A DNA stretch of 64,000 nucleotides from Acidobacteriota bacterium (GCA_016213785.1 JACQZQ010000103.1:1-64000), one strand, 5' to 3'. Shown: positions 9,120-17,301, counted from the first letter of the stretch. Made by a program: numbers and translations. Notes: generated from the letters alone by a model not told the origin.

Positions 9120-10103
9120 TTATATTACATTATTTTTTGTTGGATCAGAAGCAGCATCAATACGTTTACAATCTAAAAGGTGTTCTACATAGATATAAAA
9201 AGATATTAACCAGGTTAATGCAAGTATAGCTACAATAATTATAACTGCACTAGTAGTTGGTTCTGCCTTTACAAATGCTCCTATAGAAGCAGCAATAGTT
9301 GAAATGATCCCTGTTTGAGTTAAGACCAACCGTTTAATTGTACCAGTAGAAGCTTTTAGAAAATCTGTTGTTTGATTTATAGTTGAACTATTTATAAGAG
9401 ATGAGTTTGTTTGAGAAGACGTTTGGCTAGTTGTTTGAGGTGCTGTTTGAGATGTTATAGGAGAAGTATTTGTATTAATAACTATAAATTGACCAAAATT
9501 TCCTTGTGTTTCATTGCTATCCCACTGCGTTTTATCAAACCCACATATACTATTTTTAGGTACAGATTGTTTTATATTCCATTTATCATAAGTTTTTGAA
9601 TTTAACCAGCCTGTGGATTCTGATAGCCAGGAAAACTCTACAAAATTTAGATTTTTACGTAAATAATCACAACAGGCACCTGAGCCATAGACCCCTATTT
9701 TATAAATAGGTTTAGAGCTAGCAGAATCTTTTAATCCATCAAATACACCTTGAAAATATTCTTTAACTGGGCCTTCTATATCTTCAGATGTAGCATCATA
9801 ATCAACTGCAAAATATATAGCAGATTGACTTGGCTGTTTTATATCCTGTGCATAGGCATAAGCGCTCTTTCCATCTCTATTGCCGCGATCTTTAGAAAAA
9901 TAATCTTTGGACGTTGGATTGTCTTCATAAACCGTAACAAGAGCAATACCTTGTTTATTTAGCGCCTCTGCTTCTTCTAAAGTAAGATTTTTTTCAGGGT
10001 TTTTTGTAGTACGACTGTAATAGCGGGCAACAAAATCTATTCCGTTCTGCTTTAAACAGCTAGCAATATCAGTACATGTTTTATTTGTAGATAAGCCTTT
10101 CAT
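9120..10103 (-). CDS. DUF1906-type glycoside-hydrolase-like protein with C-terminal membrane module
   Basis: 327 residues. Residues 1-200 match the DUF1906/Rv2525c-like (GH25-like) fold: an N-terminal G-L-S-T-N, I-D-F-V-A-R-Y-Y, G-I-A-L-V-T-V-Y-E, A-I-Y-F-A-V-D-Y-D and I-G-V-Y-G-S-G-A patterns along a TIM-type barrel, likely acting on cell-wall glycans. A Gln/Thr/Ser-rich linker (about 215-245) leads to a hydrophobic pair, the second a clear helix near 283-305, then a short charged tail. There is no N-terminal signal peptide. The linker and membrane module are shared with the GH19 gene upstream (10205-11278), so the two look like a matched pair of anchored lysins. Activity and topology are inferred. 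Confidence 0.75.
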   Translation of the reverse strand: MKGLSTNKTCTDIASCLKQNGIDFVARYYSRTTKNPEKNLTLEEAEALNKQGIALVTVYEDNPTSKDYFSKDRGNRDGKSAYAYAQDIKQPSQSAIYFAVDYDATSEDIEGPVKEYFQGVFDGLKDSASSKPIYKIGVYGSGACCDYLRKNLNFVEFSWLSESTGWLNSKTYDKWNIKQSVPKNSICGFDKTQWDSNETQGNFGQFIVINTNTSPITSQTAPQTTSQTSSQTNSSLINSSTINQTTDFLKASTGTIKRLVLTQTGIISTIAASIGAFVKAEPTTSAVIIIVAILALTWLISFYIYVEHLLDCKRIDAASDPTKNNVI

Positions 10104-10204
10104 TTTATTTTTCCTAAAAATAAAATATTGAGATTTTGCTAAAAAACTTTTATTAGCTATTTCATTCAGTTACAACACTATTTTACATATTTAATTACAG
10201 TTAT

Positions 10205-11278
10205 TTACTTTACATTATGTTTCATTGGGTTAGAGGCTGCTTCAATGCGTTTAGAATCTAAAATGTGTTCTATATAGACATAGAACGAGATTATCCAGAC
10301 TAAACAAATTAGCGCTACTATTATGACAATTCCACTAATAACAGGTTCTGATTTTATAAATGCACCTATACTTGTTAAAGCAATGCTTATACATCCTGTT
10401 AATGTTGTAAATAAGCGTTTTAGTGTAGTTGCAGATGCTTCTATTGCATCTTTTGTTTTATCAATATAGCTTAGTACCGATTCAAATATAGGGGTTTGGG
10501 TTGAGGTTTGGGCTGGTGTCTGAGTTGGTGTTTGGGCTGGTGTCTGAGTTGGTATTTGAGCTTGATTTTGCCCTATAGATGCTTGAACAGGAGCTTGCAA
10601 AGAACCGCTTTTATTTTCTGTAGCAGAACTGTCAACTATATATTCAAGAGGAATATCTGGTAATTGATCATTTTCAACTAATGAATTTTTTAAGATAGAT
10701 TCAAACCAACTTGCCCAAAGTGTTATATGTTCTACGCCTGGAGAATTTTCTTGTTTAAGTTCACCTGGATTAATTACATTTCTAGCATTTCTATAATCGC
10801 GTTTACTACCATCTGCTGTTACGTAAGCTCCTAACTTATGACCAGTAAACCAGCCTTCTAGAGAACCTCGAACCATTATGGGATAAGCATATTCTGGCTC
10901 TGAAGCTAAAAATGGATTAGTTTCAAAATCAACATTATCAAGGTTAAGTTTCTCGGTTGCATTTTTATAATTAGCACGGCCTGTTAGCTGAACATAACCT
11001 CTGCCTCGATATCTTTGAGCATCTCCTGTTTGGGTATTGCCAATCTTATTTTGGTATTTTGATAAATATTTCTCACTACCTTGCTCATCAAGATGTTCAA
11101 AATGCCCTGTTTCCCAAGTTGCAGTTGCCAACATATAAGCTAATTGATATACCCCATCAATACTACTATCTCTCTCAGCCATACCAAGAATTAAGGGGAG
11201 ATGATATTTTTCACCATCTGTTGATGCCGAAAAATATTTAGAATACTGTGCCCAAAAAGTATTTAAATCGACTTTCAT
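10205..11278 (-). CDS. GH19 (chitinase/lysozyme-like) protein with C-terminal membrane module
   Basis: 357 residues. The GH19 catalytic domain covers about 1-205: W-E-T-G-H-F with the likely acid Glu56, and the signature GRGYVQLTGRANY at 92-104. This family cleaves chitin or peptidoglycan glycan strands and supplies many phage endolysins. A repetitive Thr-Gln-Pro linker (about 235-265) leads to a C-terminal hydrophobic module, the last helix near 312-335, and a tail closely like that of the DUF1906 gene (H-I-L-D-S-K-R-I-E-A-A-S-N-P against H-L-L-D-C-K-R-I-D-A-A-S-D-P). No signal peptide is visible. It precedes the DUF1906 gene by about 100 bases on the same strand. Confidence 0.83.
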   Translation of the reverse strand: MKVDLNTFWAQYSKYFSASTDGEKYHLPLILGMAERDSSIDGVYQLAYMLATATWETGHFEHLDEQGSEKYLSKYQNKIGNTQTGDAQRYRGRGYVQLTGRANYKNATEKLNLDNVDFETNPFLASEPEYAYPIMVRGSLEGWFTGHKLGAYVTADGSKRDYRNARNVINPGELKQENSPGVEHITLWASWFESILKNSLVENDQLPDIPLEYIVDSSATENKSGSLQAPVQASIGQNQAQIPTQTPAQTPTQTPAQTSTQTPIFESVLSYIDKTKDAIEASATTLKRLFTTLTGCISIALTSIGAFIKSEPVISGIVIIVALICLVWIISFYVYIEHILDSKRIEAASNPMKHNVK

Positions 11279-11340
11279 AACTTTTCCTGCTATTTAAAAT
11301 TTATCAATCCTTTTTGGTAAAACTAAGATTATTAGCTTTG

Positions 11341-11814
11341 TTACTTTAGTTTAACAATAACTGGGTAACTAGTATATTTTGCAGCTAGAATAATTTGTAG
11401 GTTTGTTATAACTGGGCCAAGAATACCTGTCATTGAATATTGGTCAGGGCGGTCATTTTCTTGTTCCTCATCTTCTATAAAACCCATTTTTTCATAATAT
11501 TTTCTTAAACCTGCACTCTCTCCTTCATCCGCAACAAGATGAACTGGTAAGACTTCTGTAACAAAACTTGAAGCACCTTTTTTAATGTTATCTGAAAAAG
11601 CCCTTTGACAAAGCGATAACATTAGTCGAAACCCATAACCTCGATTGCGATAATCTTCATCAACATCTACTCTAAGAATATTTAAGCTTTTATCAAAACT
11701 AAAATTAGCAAGACCGCTTCCAATTTCCTCGTTTTTATCATTTTGTAAGACTAATTTTATGTCTTCATAAGAGCTATATTCATTAAATTCTTCAATAGTG
11801 ATAGTAAATGGCAT
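11341..11814 (-). CDS. GNAT-family acetyltransferase
   Basis: 157 residues. The acetyl-CoA-binding motif is visible as V-D-E-D-Y-R-N-R-G-Y-G-F-R-L-M, followed by L-R-K-Y-Y-E-K-M-G-F-I at the place where GNAT proteins carry the conserved Tyr/Gly-Phe turn. The acceptor substrate cannot be told from the sequence. It lies between the GH19 and Nudix genes on the same strand with short gaps (62 and 47 bases), so co-transcription is plausible. The short C-terminal extension after G-I-L-G-P-V is not part of the common fold. Confidence 0.72.
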   Translation of the reverse strand: MPFTITIEEFNEYSSYEDIKLVLQNDKNEEIGSGLANFSFDKSLNILRVDVDEDYRNRGYGFRLMLSLCQRAFSDNIKKGASSFVTEVLPVHLVADEGESAGLRKYYEKMGFIEDEEQENDRPDQYSMTGILGPVITNLQIILAAKYTSYPVIVKLK

Positions 11815-11861
11815 TGTATTTTTCCTAGCAAAATGTTTTAGGTTAAGAAGAGTTAAGAAGA

Positions 11862-12458
11862 TTAGCTATTAAATTCTTTATCGTGCAAATAATCGAGTAT
11901 GTCCCAAAACCAGTCTGTATCAGAATCATTGTTTAAGTCAGCTATTTTGCTTTCATCAGTTTCTAGATTCCAAGTCGATACCGAAGCTAGCTCATTATCC
12001 GCAGGGCATTTTGTATAAGTAGTGTAAATATCTTCATATTGAGTAATCTTTCCCCCTTGGATATCTGTAGCAGCTTTTTGTCCGTCTGCTAGGTTTTCTG
12101 TAACGGCTGAAATAATTTCGCTTAAGTTAGTCACCTGAAAATAAACCCCATAGTACGTGCTTTTCCCAGCAATACGCTTTAAGTAAAATGATTTCTCATA
12201 TTTACTAGTAAGGTCATAATTAGTTTCTTCATGAAATTCTCTTATAGCCGCTGAAGTCTCATCTGTGTCTGTACTTTCAAATTTACCCCCTGGAAATGCA
12301 AATTTGCCTGCTCCATGTAACTGCCCTTTAGGGCTAGGAATGACACTACCAGAACCAGGATTCTTTGGATTAGAAAAAAAATAACCATAAATATTTTTTA
12401 CAAATGCAGCAAAGTTTTCTGAATCGTCATATACAATTGCATATACATATTCTGCCAT
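11862..12458 (-). CDS. Nudix-family hydrolase-like protein
   Basis: 198 residues. F-P-G-G-K-F-E then R-E-F-H-E-E-T-N-Y-D-L is a Nudix box with a slightly longer spacing between G and the catalytic helix and Asn in place of the usual Gly in R-E-x2-E-E-x-G. Nudix enzymes hydrolyse nucleoside-diphosphate-linked compounds; the substrate is unknown. The start has a good ribosome site (AAGGAGAT) before ATG at 12458. The acidic C-terminal W-F-W-D-I-L-D-Y-L is unusual. It stands 18 bases downstream of the gene at 12477-13109, so the two probably share a transcript. Confidence 0.7.
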   Translation of the reverse strand: MAEYVYAIVYDDSENFAAFVKNIYGYFFSNPKNPGSGSVIPSPKGQLHGAGKFAFPGGKFESTDTDETSAAIREFHEETNYDLTSKYEKSFYLKRIAGKSTYYGVYFQVTNLSEIISAVTENLADGQKAATDIQGGKITQYEDIYTTYTKCPADNELASVSTWNLETDESKIADLNNDSDTDWFWDILDYLHDKEFNS

Positions 12459-12476
12459 ATCTATAATCTCCTTAAA

Positions 12477-13109
12477 TTAGAACTGTTCAACGTTAGTTAA
12501 ATGAAATGTAAAAGGTTTACTTTCAGGCCCTACTCCTCCACCAACCAGTATGAGTTCTGCTTTTTTAATGCCTATTAAGTAAAACTGTTGGAAAATTGTG
12601 TCAATTTCTTTCTCAGATATTAAAATTACTTCTCCTTCTTTTACTTTAGGTAAAACACCAGCCCAAAGAATATACTTAAACTGAAAAGAGGTTTTTTCCC
12701 TGGGAATAAGAGAACTATAGCGGCTTAGTAACTTATCATTACGAAAAATATTAATATCATAAGCACCCTGATTTAGGGCATTTTCAACTTGTATTTCTAA
12801 AGGGTGAGTACCTAAGCCTGATTCTATAAATCTTGTTTGAGAAGTATCTTCTGTTATTTTGTACAAATAACCGGGTCTTAATTTGATTTGTGGTTTATGA
12901 TTACCATAATAATCACTAACTGAAGCAAAAAGCTTGTTTGAGAGATTTATTTCACAATAATGGTCATAACTTAGTTGATTGATAACATGCCAGGCGATAA
13001 TAGAGTTATCTATGTTACCTCTAGCACAATTTTTTTGAAAAAAAATTATGTTTTGTGGTCTAGGGCTATCACATAAATTAATCACTTTTAACTGTGTGCC
13101 TACTATCAA
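12477..13109 (-). CDS. Divergent member of a ~208-aa paralogous family
   Basis: 210 residues starting at a TTG codon (13109-13107) with GAGG five bases upstream; no ATG aligns with the family N-terminus. It shares the layout of the proteins at 13551-14177 and 14534-15160: I-I-F-F-Q-K-N, I-I-A-W-H-V-I, S-D-Y-Y-G-N-H-K-P-Q, a central N-x2-L-x-Q-G-A-Y-D-I-N-I-F-R-x-D-K-L-L, F-Q-F-K-Y-I-L-W-A-G-V and a G-G-G-V-G-P-E-S-K-P-F-T-F-H-L-T-N-V terminus. Predicted to be mostly beta-strand, with no signal peptide and no membrane helix. The function of the family is not known to me. This copy is clearly more diverged than the other two. Confidence 0.68.
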   Translation of the reverse strand: MIVGTQLKVINLCDSPRPQNIIFFQKNCARGNIDNSIIAWHVINQLSYDHYCEINLSNKLFASVSDYYGNHKPQIKLRPGYLYKITEDTSQTRFIESGLGTHPLEIQVENALNQGAYDINIFRNDKLLSRYSSLIPREKTSFQFKYILWAGVLPKVKEGEVILISEKEIDTIFQQFYLIGIKKAELILVGGGVGPESKPFTFHLTNVEQF

Positions 13110-13178
13110 GAGAACCTCACAAATTTCTTAGTATCTTCTAAATTAGTAAAGTTTGGTAAAGTGAAAATCTTAGATATA

Positions 13179-13219
13179 AATGGTGTTTAAGCTATGTAAT
13201 ACACAGTCTAAACACCATT
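13179..13219 (-). terminator. Stem-loop downstream of the 86-aa gene
   Basis: AATGGTGTTTA pairs perfectly with TAAACACCATT across a 19-base loop. It lies just after the stop of the minus-strand gene at 13253-13513. The T-tract on the minus strand is weak (TTTATAT), so this may be a poor terminator or an mRNA-end stabiliser. Confidence 0.45.
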
Positions 13220-13252
13220 AAAACAAAGAATTAAAACAAATATTTTTCTATA

Positions 13253-13513
13253 TTATGGTTTGTCAAAGCGTGCATCATTGGTTGAATTAAAACCATTAAA
13301 AGTCATTCGAGTAATTTCTCTGACATTCCCATTTAGATTGAACTTAACATCATATTCTTGTCCTTCTATAGGGCCGCCCTCATCAAGCGTAGGGTTAATA
13401 GCAAGAATATGGTCATTTCCAAAGCCATCCCTATCATAAGTTCCAGCAGTAGCTTCTACCTTAAGTAATCCGCCTAGAACAGCATAAGCTTTAATTGATG
13501 TTATCGCAGCCAT
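13253..13513 (-). CDS. Small 86-aa protein of unknown function
   Basis: ATG at 13513 with a GGAGATTT ribosome site. The sequence reads like a compact beta protein (I-K-A-Y-A-V-L-G-G-L-L-K-V-E-A-T-A-G and Y-D-V-K-F-N-L-N-G-N-V) with a charged end. No signal peptide and no Cys. It lies between two members of the 208-aa family on the same strand, 37 bases downstream of the 13551-14177 gene, and is followed by a stem-loop, so it probably ends a transcript. No family recognised. Confidence 0.6.
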   Translation of the reverse strand: MAAITSIKAYAVLGGLLKVEATAGTYDRDGFGNDHILAINPTLDEGGPIEGQEYDVKFNLNGNVREITRMTFNGFNSTNDARFDKP

Positions 13514-13550
13514 AAAAATCTCCTATTACAGATAATTGTTAGGCACTTAA

Positions 13551-14177
13551 TTAAAGATTACGCACATTCATAAGCTTGAAGGTGTAAGGTTTTGAAGTAG
13601 CACCAGCACCACCACCAGTCATAACAATATCAGCTGAAGCTACACCAAGTAGAGAAATCTCTGTGTTAATTAAAGAAAGAATAGCTGAGTCCATAACTTC
13701 CCCTTCTTCAATTTCTGCGGCAACCCCAATCCAAATAGTAGGTTTAAATTGAAATACAGCTTTTTCTAAAGGAACAATATTAGTTTTTGTAGATAATAGT
13801 TTTCCATCACGATACACACAGGCATTAATACTACCTTGAGTCAAACTATTGCGTACTTCTACATCTTTAGGGCTAGCAGAAGGACTATCAGCAAGTGCTA
13901 AAACATCGCCTGAGCGATCTAACTTAACTTCAAATGCTTGTCCTGGATAAGCTAGCAATTGTGGAGTGAAATTACCATAACTATCACTAGCACTTACTGT
14001 CATATCTAGAGGATAGGTGAAAGGATGATTGTCGCCTACACCACAGTTTTGAATTACTGTCCAAGCTACTGCCAATTCATCATAGCCAGTAGATACATTC
14101 TTCTGGAAGACAACAATTTGGCTGTTATTAGAGTCATTTGAATTATTGATAAAGTTTAATTTAACTACGGTTCCCAT
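13551..14177 (-). CDS. 208-aa paralogous family protein, copy A
   Basis: Clear sister of the 14534-15160 protein, the same length and colinear. Shared blocks are V-K-L-N-F-I-N, I-V-V-F-Q-K-N, Y-D-E-L-A-V-A-W, N-C-G-V-G-D-N-H-P-F, S-D-S-Y-G-N, P-G-Q-A-F-E-V-K-L, F-K-P-T-I-W-I-G-V-A and M-T-G-G-G-A-G-A-T-S-K-P-Y-T-F-K-L. No signal peptide, membrane helix or catalytic motif is evident; the pattern suggests a soluble beta-sandwich. I recall similar proteins of unknown function in other bacteria but cannot name a family. Followed after 37 bases by the 86-aa gene. Confidence 0.72.
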   Translation of the reverse strand: MGTVVKLNFINNSNDSNNSQIVVFQKNVSTGYDELAVAWTVIQNCGVGDNHPFTYPLDMTVSASDSYGNFTPQLLAYPGQAFEVKLDRSGDVLALADSPSASPKDVEVRNSLTQGSINACVYRDGKLLSTKTNIVPLEKAVFQFKPTIWIGVAAEIEEGEVMDSAILSLINTEISLLGVASADIVMTGGGAGATSKPYTFKLMNVRNL

Positions 14178-14533
14178 AATTTTACCTCACATTTTGATTT
14201 TGATATTTTCTAAAAAAAGCTATAAAGCTATAAGTTTTATTACCATTAAATAGTTATTAGCTATTTATTTGGTAAGGGTAAAAGTTTTGTTAAAACCAGA
14301 CTTCAAAGTCTTAGTATTTAACCTATTAACTAAGCGCTTGACTTACTGTTGTAAAACTTAGACTTATAACAATTCCTGCTAAAAACCTAAGCCACTCTGT
14401 TTAATTTAGACACAACTAGCCTTAGAGGAGTAAAAGATCCTTAAAAATTAGCTAGATTGTTTTTGAAAATCCTTAAGGTGTTATTACGTAAAACTAGGTA
14501 ATGCTAGGCAAAGCAATTAAAACATTTAGTAAA
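14178..14533. other. 356-base gap between two 208-aa paralogues
   Basis: No ORF with a ribosome site, no strong terminator and no repeat were seen. It is probably the 3' untranslated end of copy B and the promoter of copy A, showing that the two paralogues are likely separate transcripts. Confidence 0.35.
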
Positions 14534-15160
14534 CTATAAATAGCGTATATTTGTAAGAGTAAAGCTGTATGGATATGAAGTAGAGCCAGCTCCTCCTCCT
14601 CGCATTTCAATATCAGCTTCAGCTATTCCAAGTAGAGGTATTTCTGTGTTAATAGAAGAAAGAACAGCAGAACTCATTTCTTGTCCTTGTTGTATATCTG
14701 AGGCAACTCCAATCCAAATTGAAGGACTAAACCTAAATACAGCTTTTTCTTTAGGTACAATATTGCACTTTAGTGCTGCTAGCTTGTTATTACGATAAAT
14801 CCCAACATATATACTTCCACGAGCTAAAGTATTTACTACCTCAATATCTTGGGAACTTGCTGCTGGTGTATTAGAAGAAACTAAAATATATCCTGAATGA
14901 CCTAATTTAATCTCAAATGCTTGTCCTGGAGCAGCAAGTAATTTTCTAGTATGATTACCATAACTATCAATAGCATTTACTTCTACATCCCAAGGATAAT
15001 CAAAAGGATGTGAACTACCAACCCCACAGTTTTCAATTGTTTTCCAAGCTATAGCTAGCTCATCATAACTAGTTGCTATATTTTTTTGAAAAACCACCAC
15101 TTTGCTGTTATTAAAGTCATGCGAAAAATTAACAAAATTTAATTTAGTTACTATTCCCAT
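14534..15160 (-). CDS. 208-aa paralogous family protein, copy B
   Basis: ATG at 15160 preceded by AAGGGGGATTTT. Closely related to copy A along its whole length: V-V-V-F-Q-K-N, Y-D-E-L-A-I-A-W, N-C-G-V-G-S-S-H-P-F, I-D-S-Y-G-N-H, P-G-Q-A-F-E-I-K-L, F-S-P-S-I-W-I-G-V-A-S and M-R-G-G-G-A-G-S-T-S-Y-P-Y-S-F-T-L. Conserved Cys and Trp positions are kept. Located 28 bases downstream of the 73-aa gene and probably co-transcribed with it. Function unknown; local amplification of the family suggests selection for variants or dosage. Confidence 0.72.
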   Translation of the reverse strand: MGIVTKLNFVNFSHDFNNSKVVVFQKNIATSYDELAIAWKTIENCGVGSSHPFDYPWDVEVNAIDSYGNHTRKLLAAPGQAFEIKLGHSGYILVSSNTPAASSQDIEVVNTLARGSIYVGIYRNNKLAALKCNIVPKEKAVFRFSPSIWIGVASDIQQGQEMSSAVLSSINTEIPLLGIAEADIEMRGGGAGSTSYPYSFTLTNIRYL

Positions 15161-15188
15161 AAAATCCCCCTTGATAAAAACAAAGTTT

Positions 15189-15410
15189 TTAAACTCCTAC
15201 AACATTATATCCTGGGAATTTTGCTGTAAAAGCCGTTTCTAACTCGTTAGCTGTTGCTATAGCAGAAGTATAGGTTGTTCTATCTTGTGTCCAGGCCATT
15301 GCTACTAACCAAGTAGGCTGCGCTTCATTAACATCATCCCTAGCAGCGGTTGCAGATAACTGTCCAGGGCCGGTATCTGGTTTATTTCCATAAACTTGAC
15401 AACTTGCCAT
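15189..15410 (-). CDS. Small 73-aa protein of unknown function
   Basis: ATG at 15410 with GAGGAAAATATT upstream. The protein starts M-A-S-C-Q-V-Y-G-N-K-P and ends F-P-G-Y-N-V-V-G-V; it has a single Cys and one W-L-V-A-M-A-W segment that is too short for a membrane helix. It is the first gene of the minus-strand run and lies 28 bases upstream of copy B of the 208-aa family. An intrinsic terminator stands about 145 bases in front of its start codon. No family recognised. Confidence 0.58.
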   Translation of the reverse strand: MASCQVYGNKPDTGPGQLSATAARDDVNEAQPTWLVAMAWTQDRTTYTSAIATANELETAFTAKFPGYNVVGV

Positions 15411-15555
15411 AATATTTTCCTCTAATTTATATAATATGAGTAATATATGATAAGTAAATAAAGATAGGTCAAATAGGAAATATAGCTCTAACTACCTATA
15501 TTATTTAACTTTATCTTTAAGCCTATCAACTCTCACTAGGTAAAGCGATATAGAT

Positions 15556-15593
15556 AAAAAAAAGGCGACACATATCAGGAAAATTTTCGCCTT
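15556..15593 (-). terminator. Intrinsic terminator on the minus strand, upstream of the accessory run
   Basis: On the minus strand AAGGCGA pairs with TCGCCTT across an 18-base loop, and the stem is followed directly by a run of eight T. There is no annotated minus-strand gene immediately before it. It is therefore either a leader attenuator for the gene at 15189-15410, the end of an unseen short RNA, or an insulator against antisense transcription. Confidence 0.6.
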
Positions 15594-15683
15594 GTTGTTA
15601 TATTCTACTTTTAAATTTTGTCATATCAGTAAGAACAGATTAAGTTTTGTAGTATTATTATTTAAACTAAAAGGAAAATACGA

Positions 15684-16616
15684 ATGAGTACAAATTATAT
15701 TAATAATTCTCGTAGAAAATTTTTTACAACGCTTTCTTTAGCAGCTACAGCTAGTTTGCTTAATCCACCTAGCTTATTTGCATCAAATTCCAAAATAACA
15801 AAAAAAGCTCTAGTACCTACAACACTTCTTAGACTTCCTACTGATTCTAATTGTGAAATTGTTGCTATAGGCAAAAATAAAGTAGAAGTTAAATTCCCTT
15901 ATGGCAAAGGATATTTGAAGCCTGGTAGAAATATTTTTAGAGATGAAGACGATCTTATTAATTACTTACTAGAAGCATTTTTAATGGAAAAAGATGAAAA
16001 AGGTGGAATGAGAGGAACAGTAAGATGTGTTTCTGCTTATGAAAGAATAAATGAAAGTGGAAAATCTATATTTACTTTTGAAGATCCAATTCTTGATTTA
16101 ATTACTGATGAAGATGGCAATTTAACAATTTCTGGTACTCGTATCAATGCAAAAGATATTGTTTTAGCAAACGAGAGAGAATCCTTTTCTCTTAATAAAG
16201 CACAAGTAAGCACAGCCTCAATTGATGCAAAGTTAAGTAATTTGGTTTCTAAAGCATCTTTTAGCGCAACACAATCTATTCCCTCTCAAATATTTTTTCC
16301 TTCATCAAGTGCAATTCCAAGAATAAGATTTAAAGCTTATATAGATGTCGCTGGTAGTGTCTGGAGAGCAGGAGCAAATATAAAAACTAAAAAATTAGAT
16401 TTTGTAAGTGCTTCTATCACTGGTCATTATGCTCTTGATCCTATAACTTGTTTTGAAGTAAAAACAGATTTTGATAGTGACACTACTGATAACTTCCTTA
16501 ATGAATTTGAATTTGGTGTAAATAGCACTCCTGCTTCTGGTGTTCGCTCTGAATGCAGAGCACTATGGAATGGTATAAATTTTAGAGAAACTGTTGCCAA
16601 AGGATGTTTTGCCTAA
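15684..16616 (+). CDS. Tat-exported protein of unknown function
   Basis: 310 residues. The N-terminus N-N-S-R-R-K-F-F followed by T-T-L-S-L-A-A-T-A-S-L-L is a twin-arginine export signal, so the protein is probably folded before transport to the periplasm. The mature part is rich in charged residues and beta-like stretches, with V-E-V-K-F-P-Y-G-K-G-Y-L near the start. Four Cys occur (R-C-V-S, T-C-F, E-C-R, G-C-F-A), the last near the C-terminus. No catalytic motif or family recognised. ATG at 15684 follows AAAAGGAAAATACGA. It is transcribed away from the minus-strand accessory run and no partner is adjacent. Confidence 0.65.
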   Translation: MSTNYINNSRRKFFTTLSLAATASLLNPPSLFASNSKITKKALVPTTLLRLPTDSNCEIVAIGKNKVEVKFPYGKGYLKPGRNIFRDEDDLINYLLEAFLMEKDEKGGMRGTVRCVSAYERINESGKSIFTFEDPILDLITDEDGNLTISGTRINAKDIVLANERESFSLNKAQVSTASIDAKLSNLVSKASFSATQSIPSQIFFPSSSAIPRIRFKAYIDVAGSVWRAGANIKTKKLDFVSASITGHYALDPITCFEVKTDFDSDTTDNFLNEFEFGVNSTPASGVRSECRALWNGINFRETVAKGCFA

Positions 16617-17088
16617 CCAACTTCTCAAACTGCCTATTAAACAATCATCACATTATCAACAAGTTAATTGTTTGATACGAACTATAACCTAAGAAATAAC
16701 ATAATCCCTAACTTAAATTTAGCATCATTAAAATTTTGCTGTTGTCCTTAAAAAAGCCTGACAATAGTGTTTGCGCTTTTGCCTTTTAGATATTATCTAC
16801 TAATGCTACAGCTTGGTTTTAGTGATATCTCTATGTATATGTATTAGCTAGGCTATAACTATTGAGTACTTATTTTCATTAGAAACTATCTTAGCTAATA
16901 CATCTGTTCTACTTGTTCTACTTGTTCTATTTGTTCTATTTGTTCTATTTGTTCTATTTGTGGCCTGCTTATCTTACCAAAATCTCTATCCAAACTCTGG
17001 AAGTATTAATAATGCCAAAGATATGATATCTTATAGCGTTCCTGCTAATAAGACTTACGCTACATTTTAAAACCTATAAGGATACATT
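16617..17088. other. 472-base gap with a 9-bp tandem repeat
   Basis: Contains the short tandem array at 16905-16958 and a ribosome site AAGGAT just before the 70-aa gene. Otherwise AT-rich with no supported ORF, RNA gene or terminator. Confidence 0.4.
16905..16958. repeat. 9-bp tandem repeat, six units
   Basis: Two units TGTTCTACT followed by four units TGTTCTATT, head to tail, plus a partial seventh. It lies in non-coding sequence, about 130 bases before the 70-aa gene. Such arrays change length by slippage; no coding role is evident. Confidence 0.85.
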
Positions 17089-17301
17089 ATGGATAAACCT
17101 ATAAGTACAATAACATTAGAGTTTCTTGAAGGATTTGCCCAAGATAAAGATCGCTCAAAATTTCGAGAAAGCCTGTCATCCGCAGTTAGAATAGAAAATA
17201 ATCTATTCGATTCTGAAGCAAAGAATATAAAAAAACTAACTAAAGTAGAAGTGGATGGAAACCGTTATATTTTGGCTAAAATCCCTTTAGTAAATTTATA
17301 G
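17089..17301 (+). CDS. Small 70-aa protein of unknown function
   Basis: ATG at 17089 with AAGGAT five bases upstream. The protein is soluble and highly charged (F-A-Q-D-K-D-R-S-K-F-R-E and K-N-I-K-K-L-T-K-V-E-V-D) and ends I-L-A-K-I-P-L-V-N-L. Its stop codon lies within an inverted repeat (TAAATTTATAG at 17291-17301 and CTATAAATTTA at 17310-17320) that could end the transcript. The good ribosome site and absence of an overlapping gene favour a real gene. No family recognised. Confidence 0.5.
   Translation: MDKPISTITLEFLEGFAQDKDRSKFRESLSSAVRIENNLFDSEAKNIKKLTKVEVDGNRYILAKIPLVNL

Noticed and set aside
13179-13219. Riboswitch or attachment site at the stem-loop
   Set aside because: It lies at the 3' end of a gene and is explained as a weak terminator; no conserved riboswitch core is seen.
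16905-17020. Minus-strand frame reading Gln-Ile-Glu repeats through the 9-bp array
   Set aside because: No ATG start or ribosome site; the reading is a by-product of the 9-bp period. The likeness to the E-Q-V of the precursor leader is chance.
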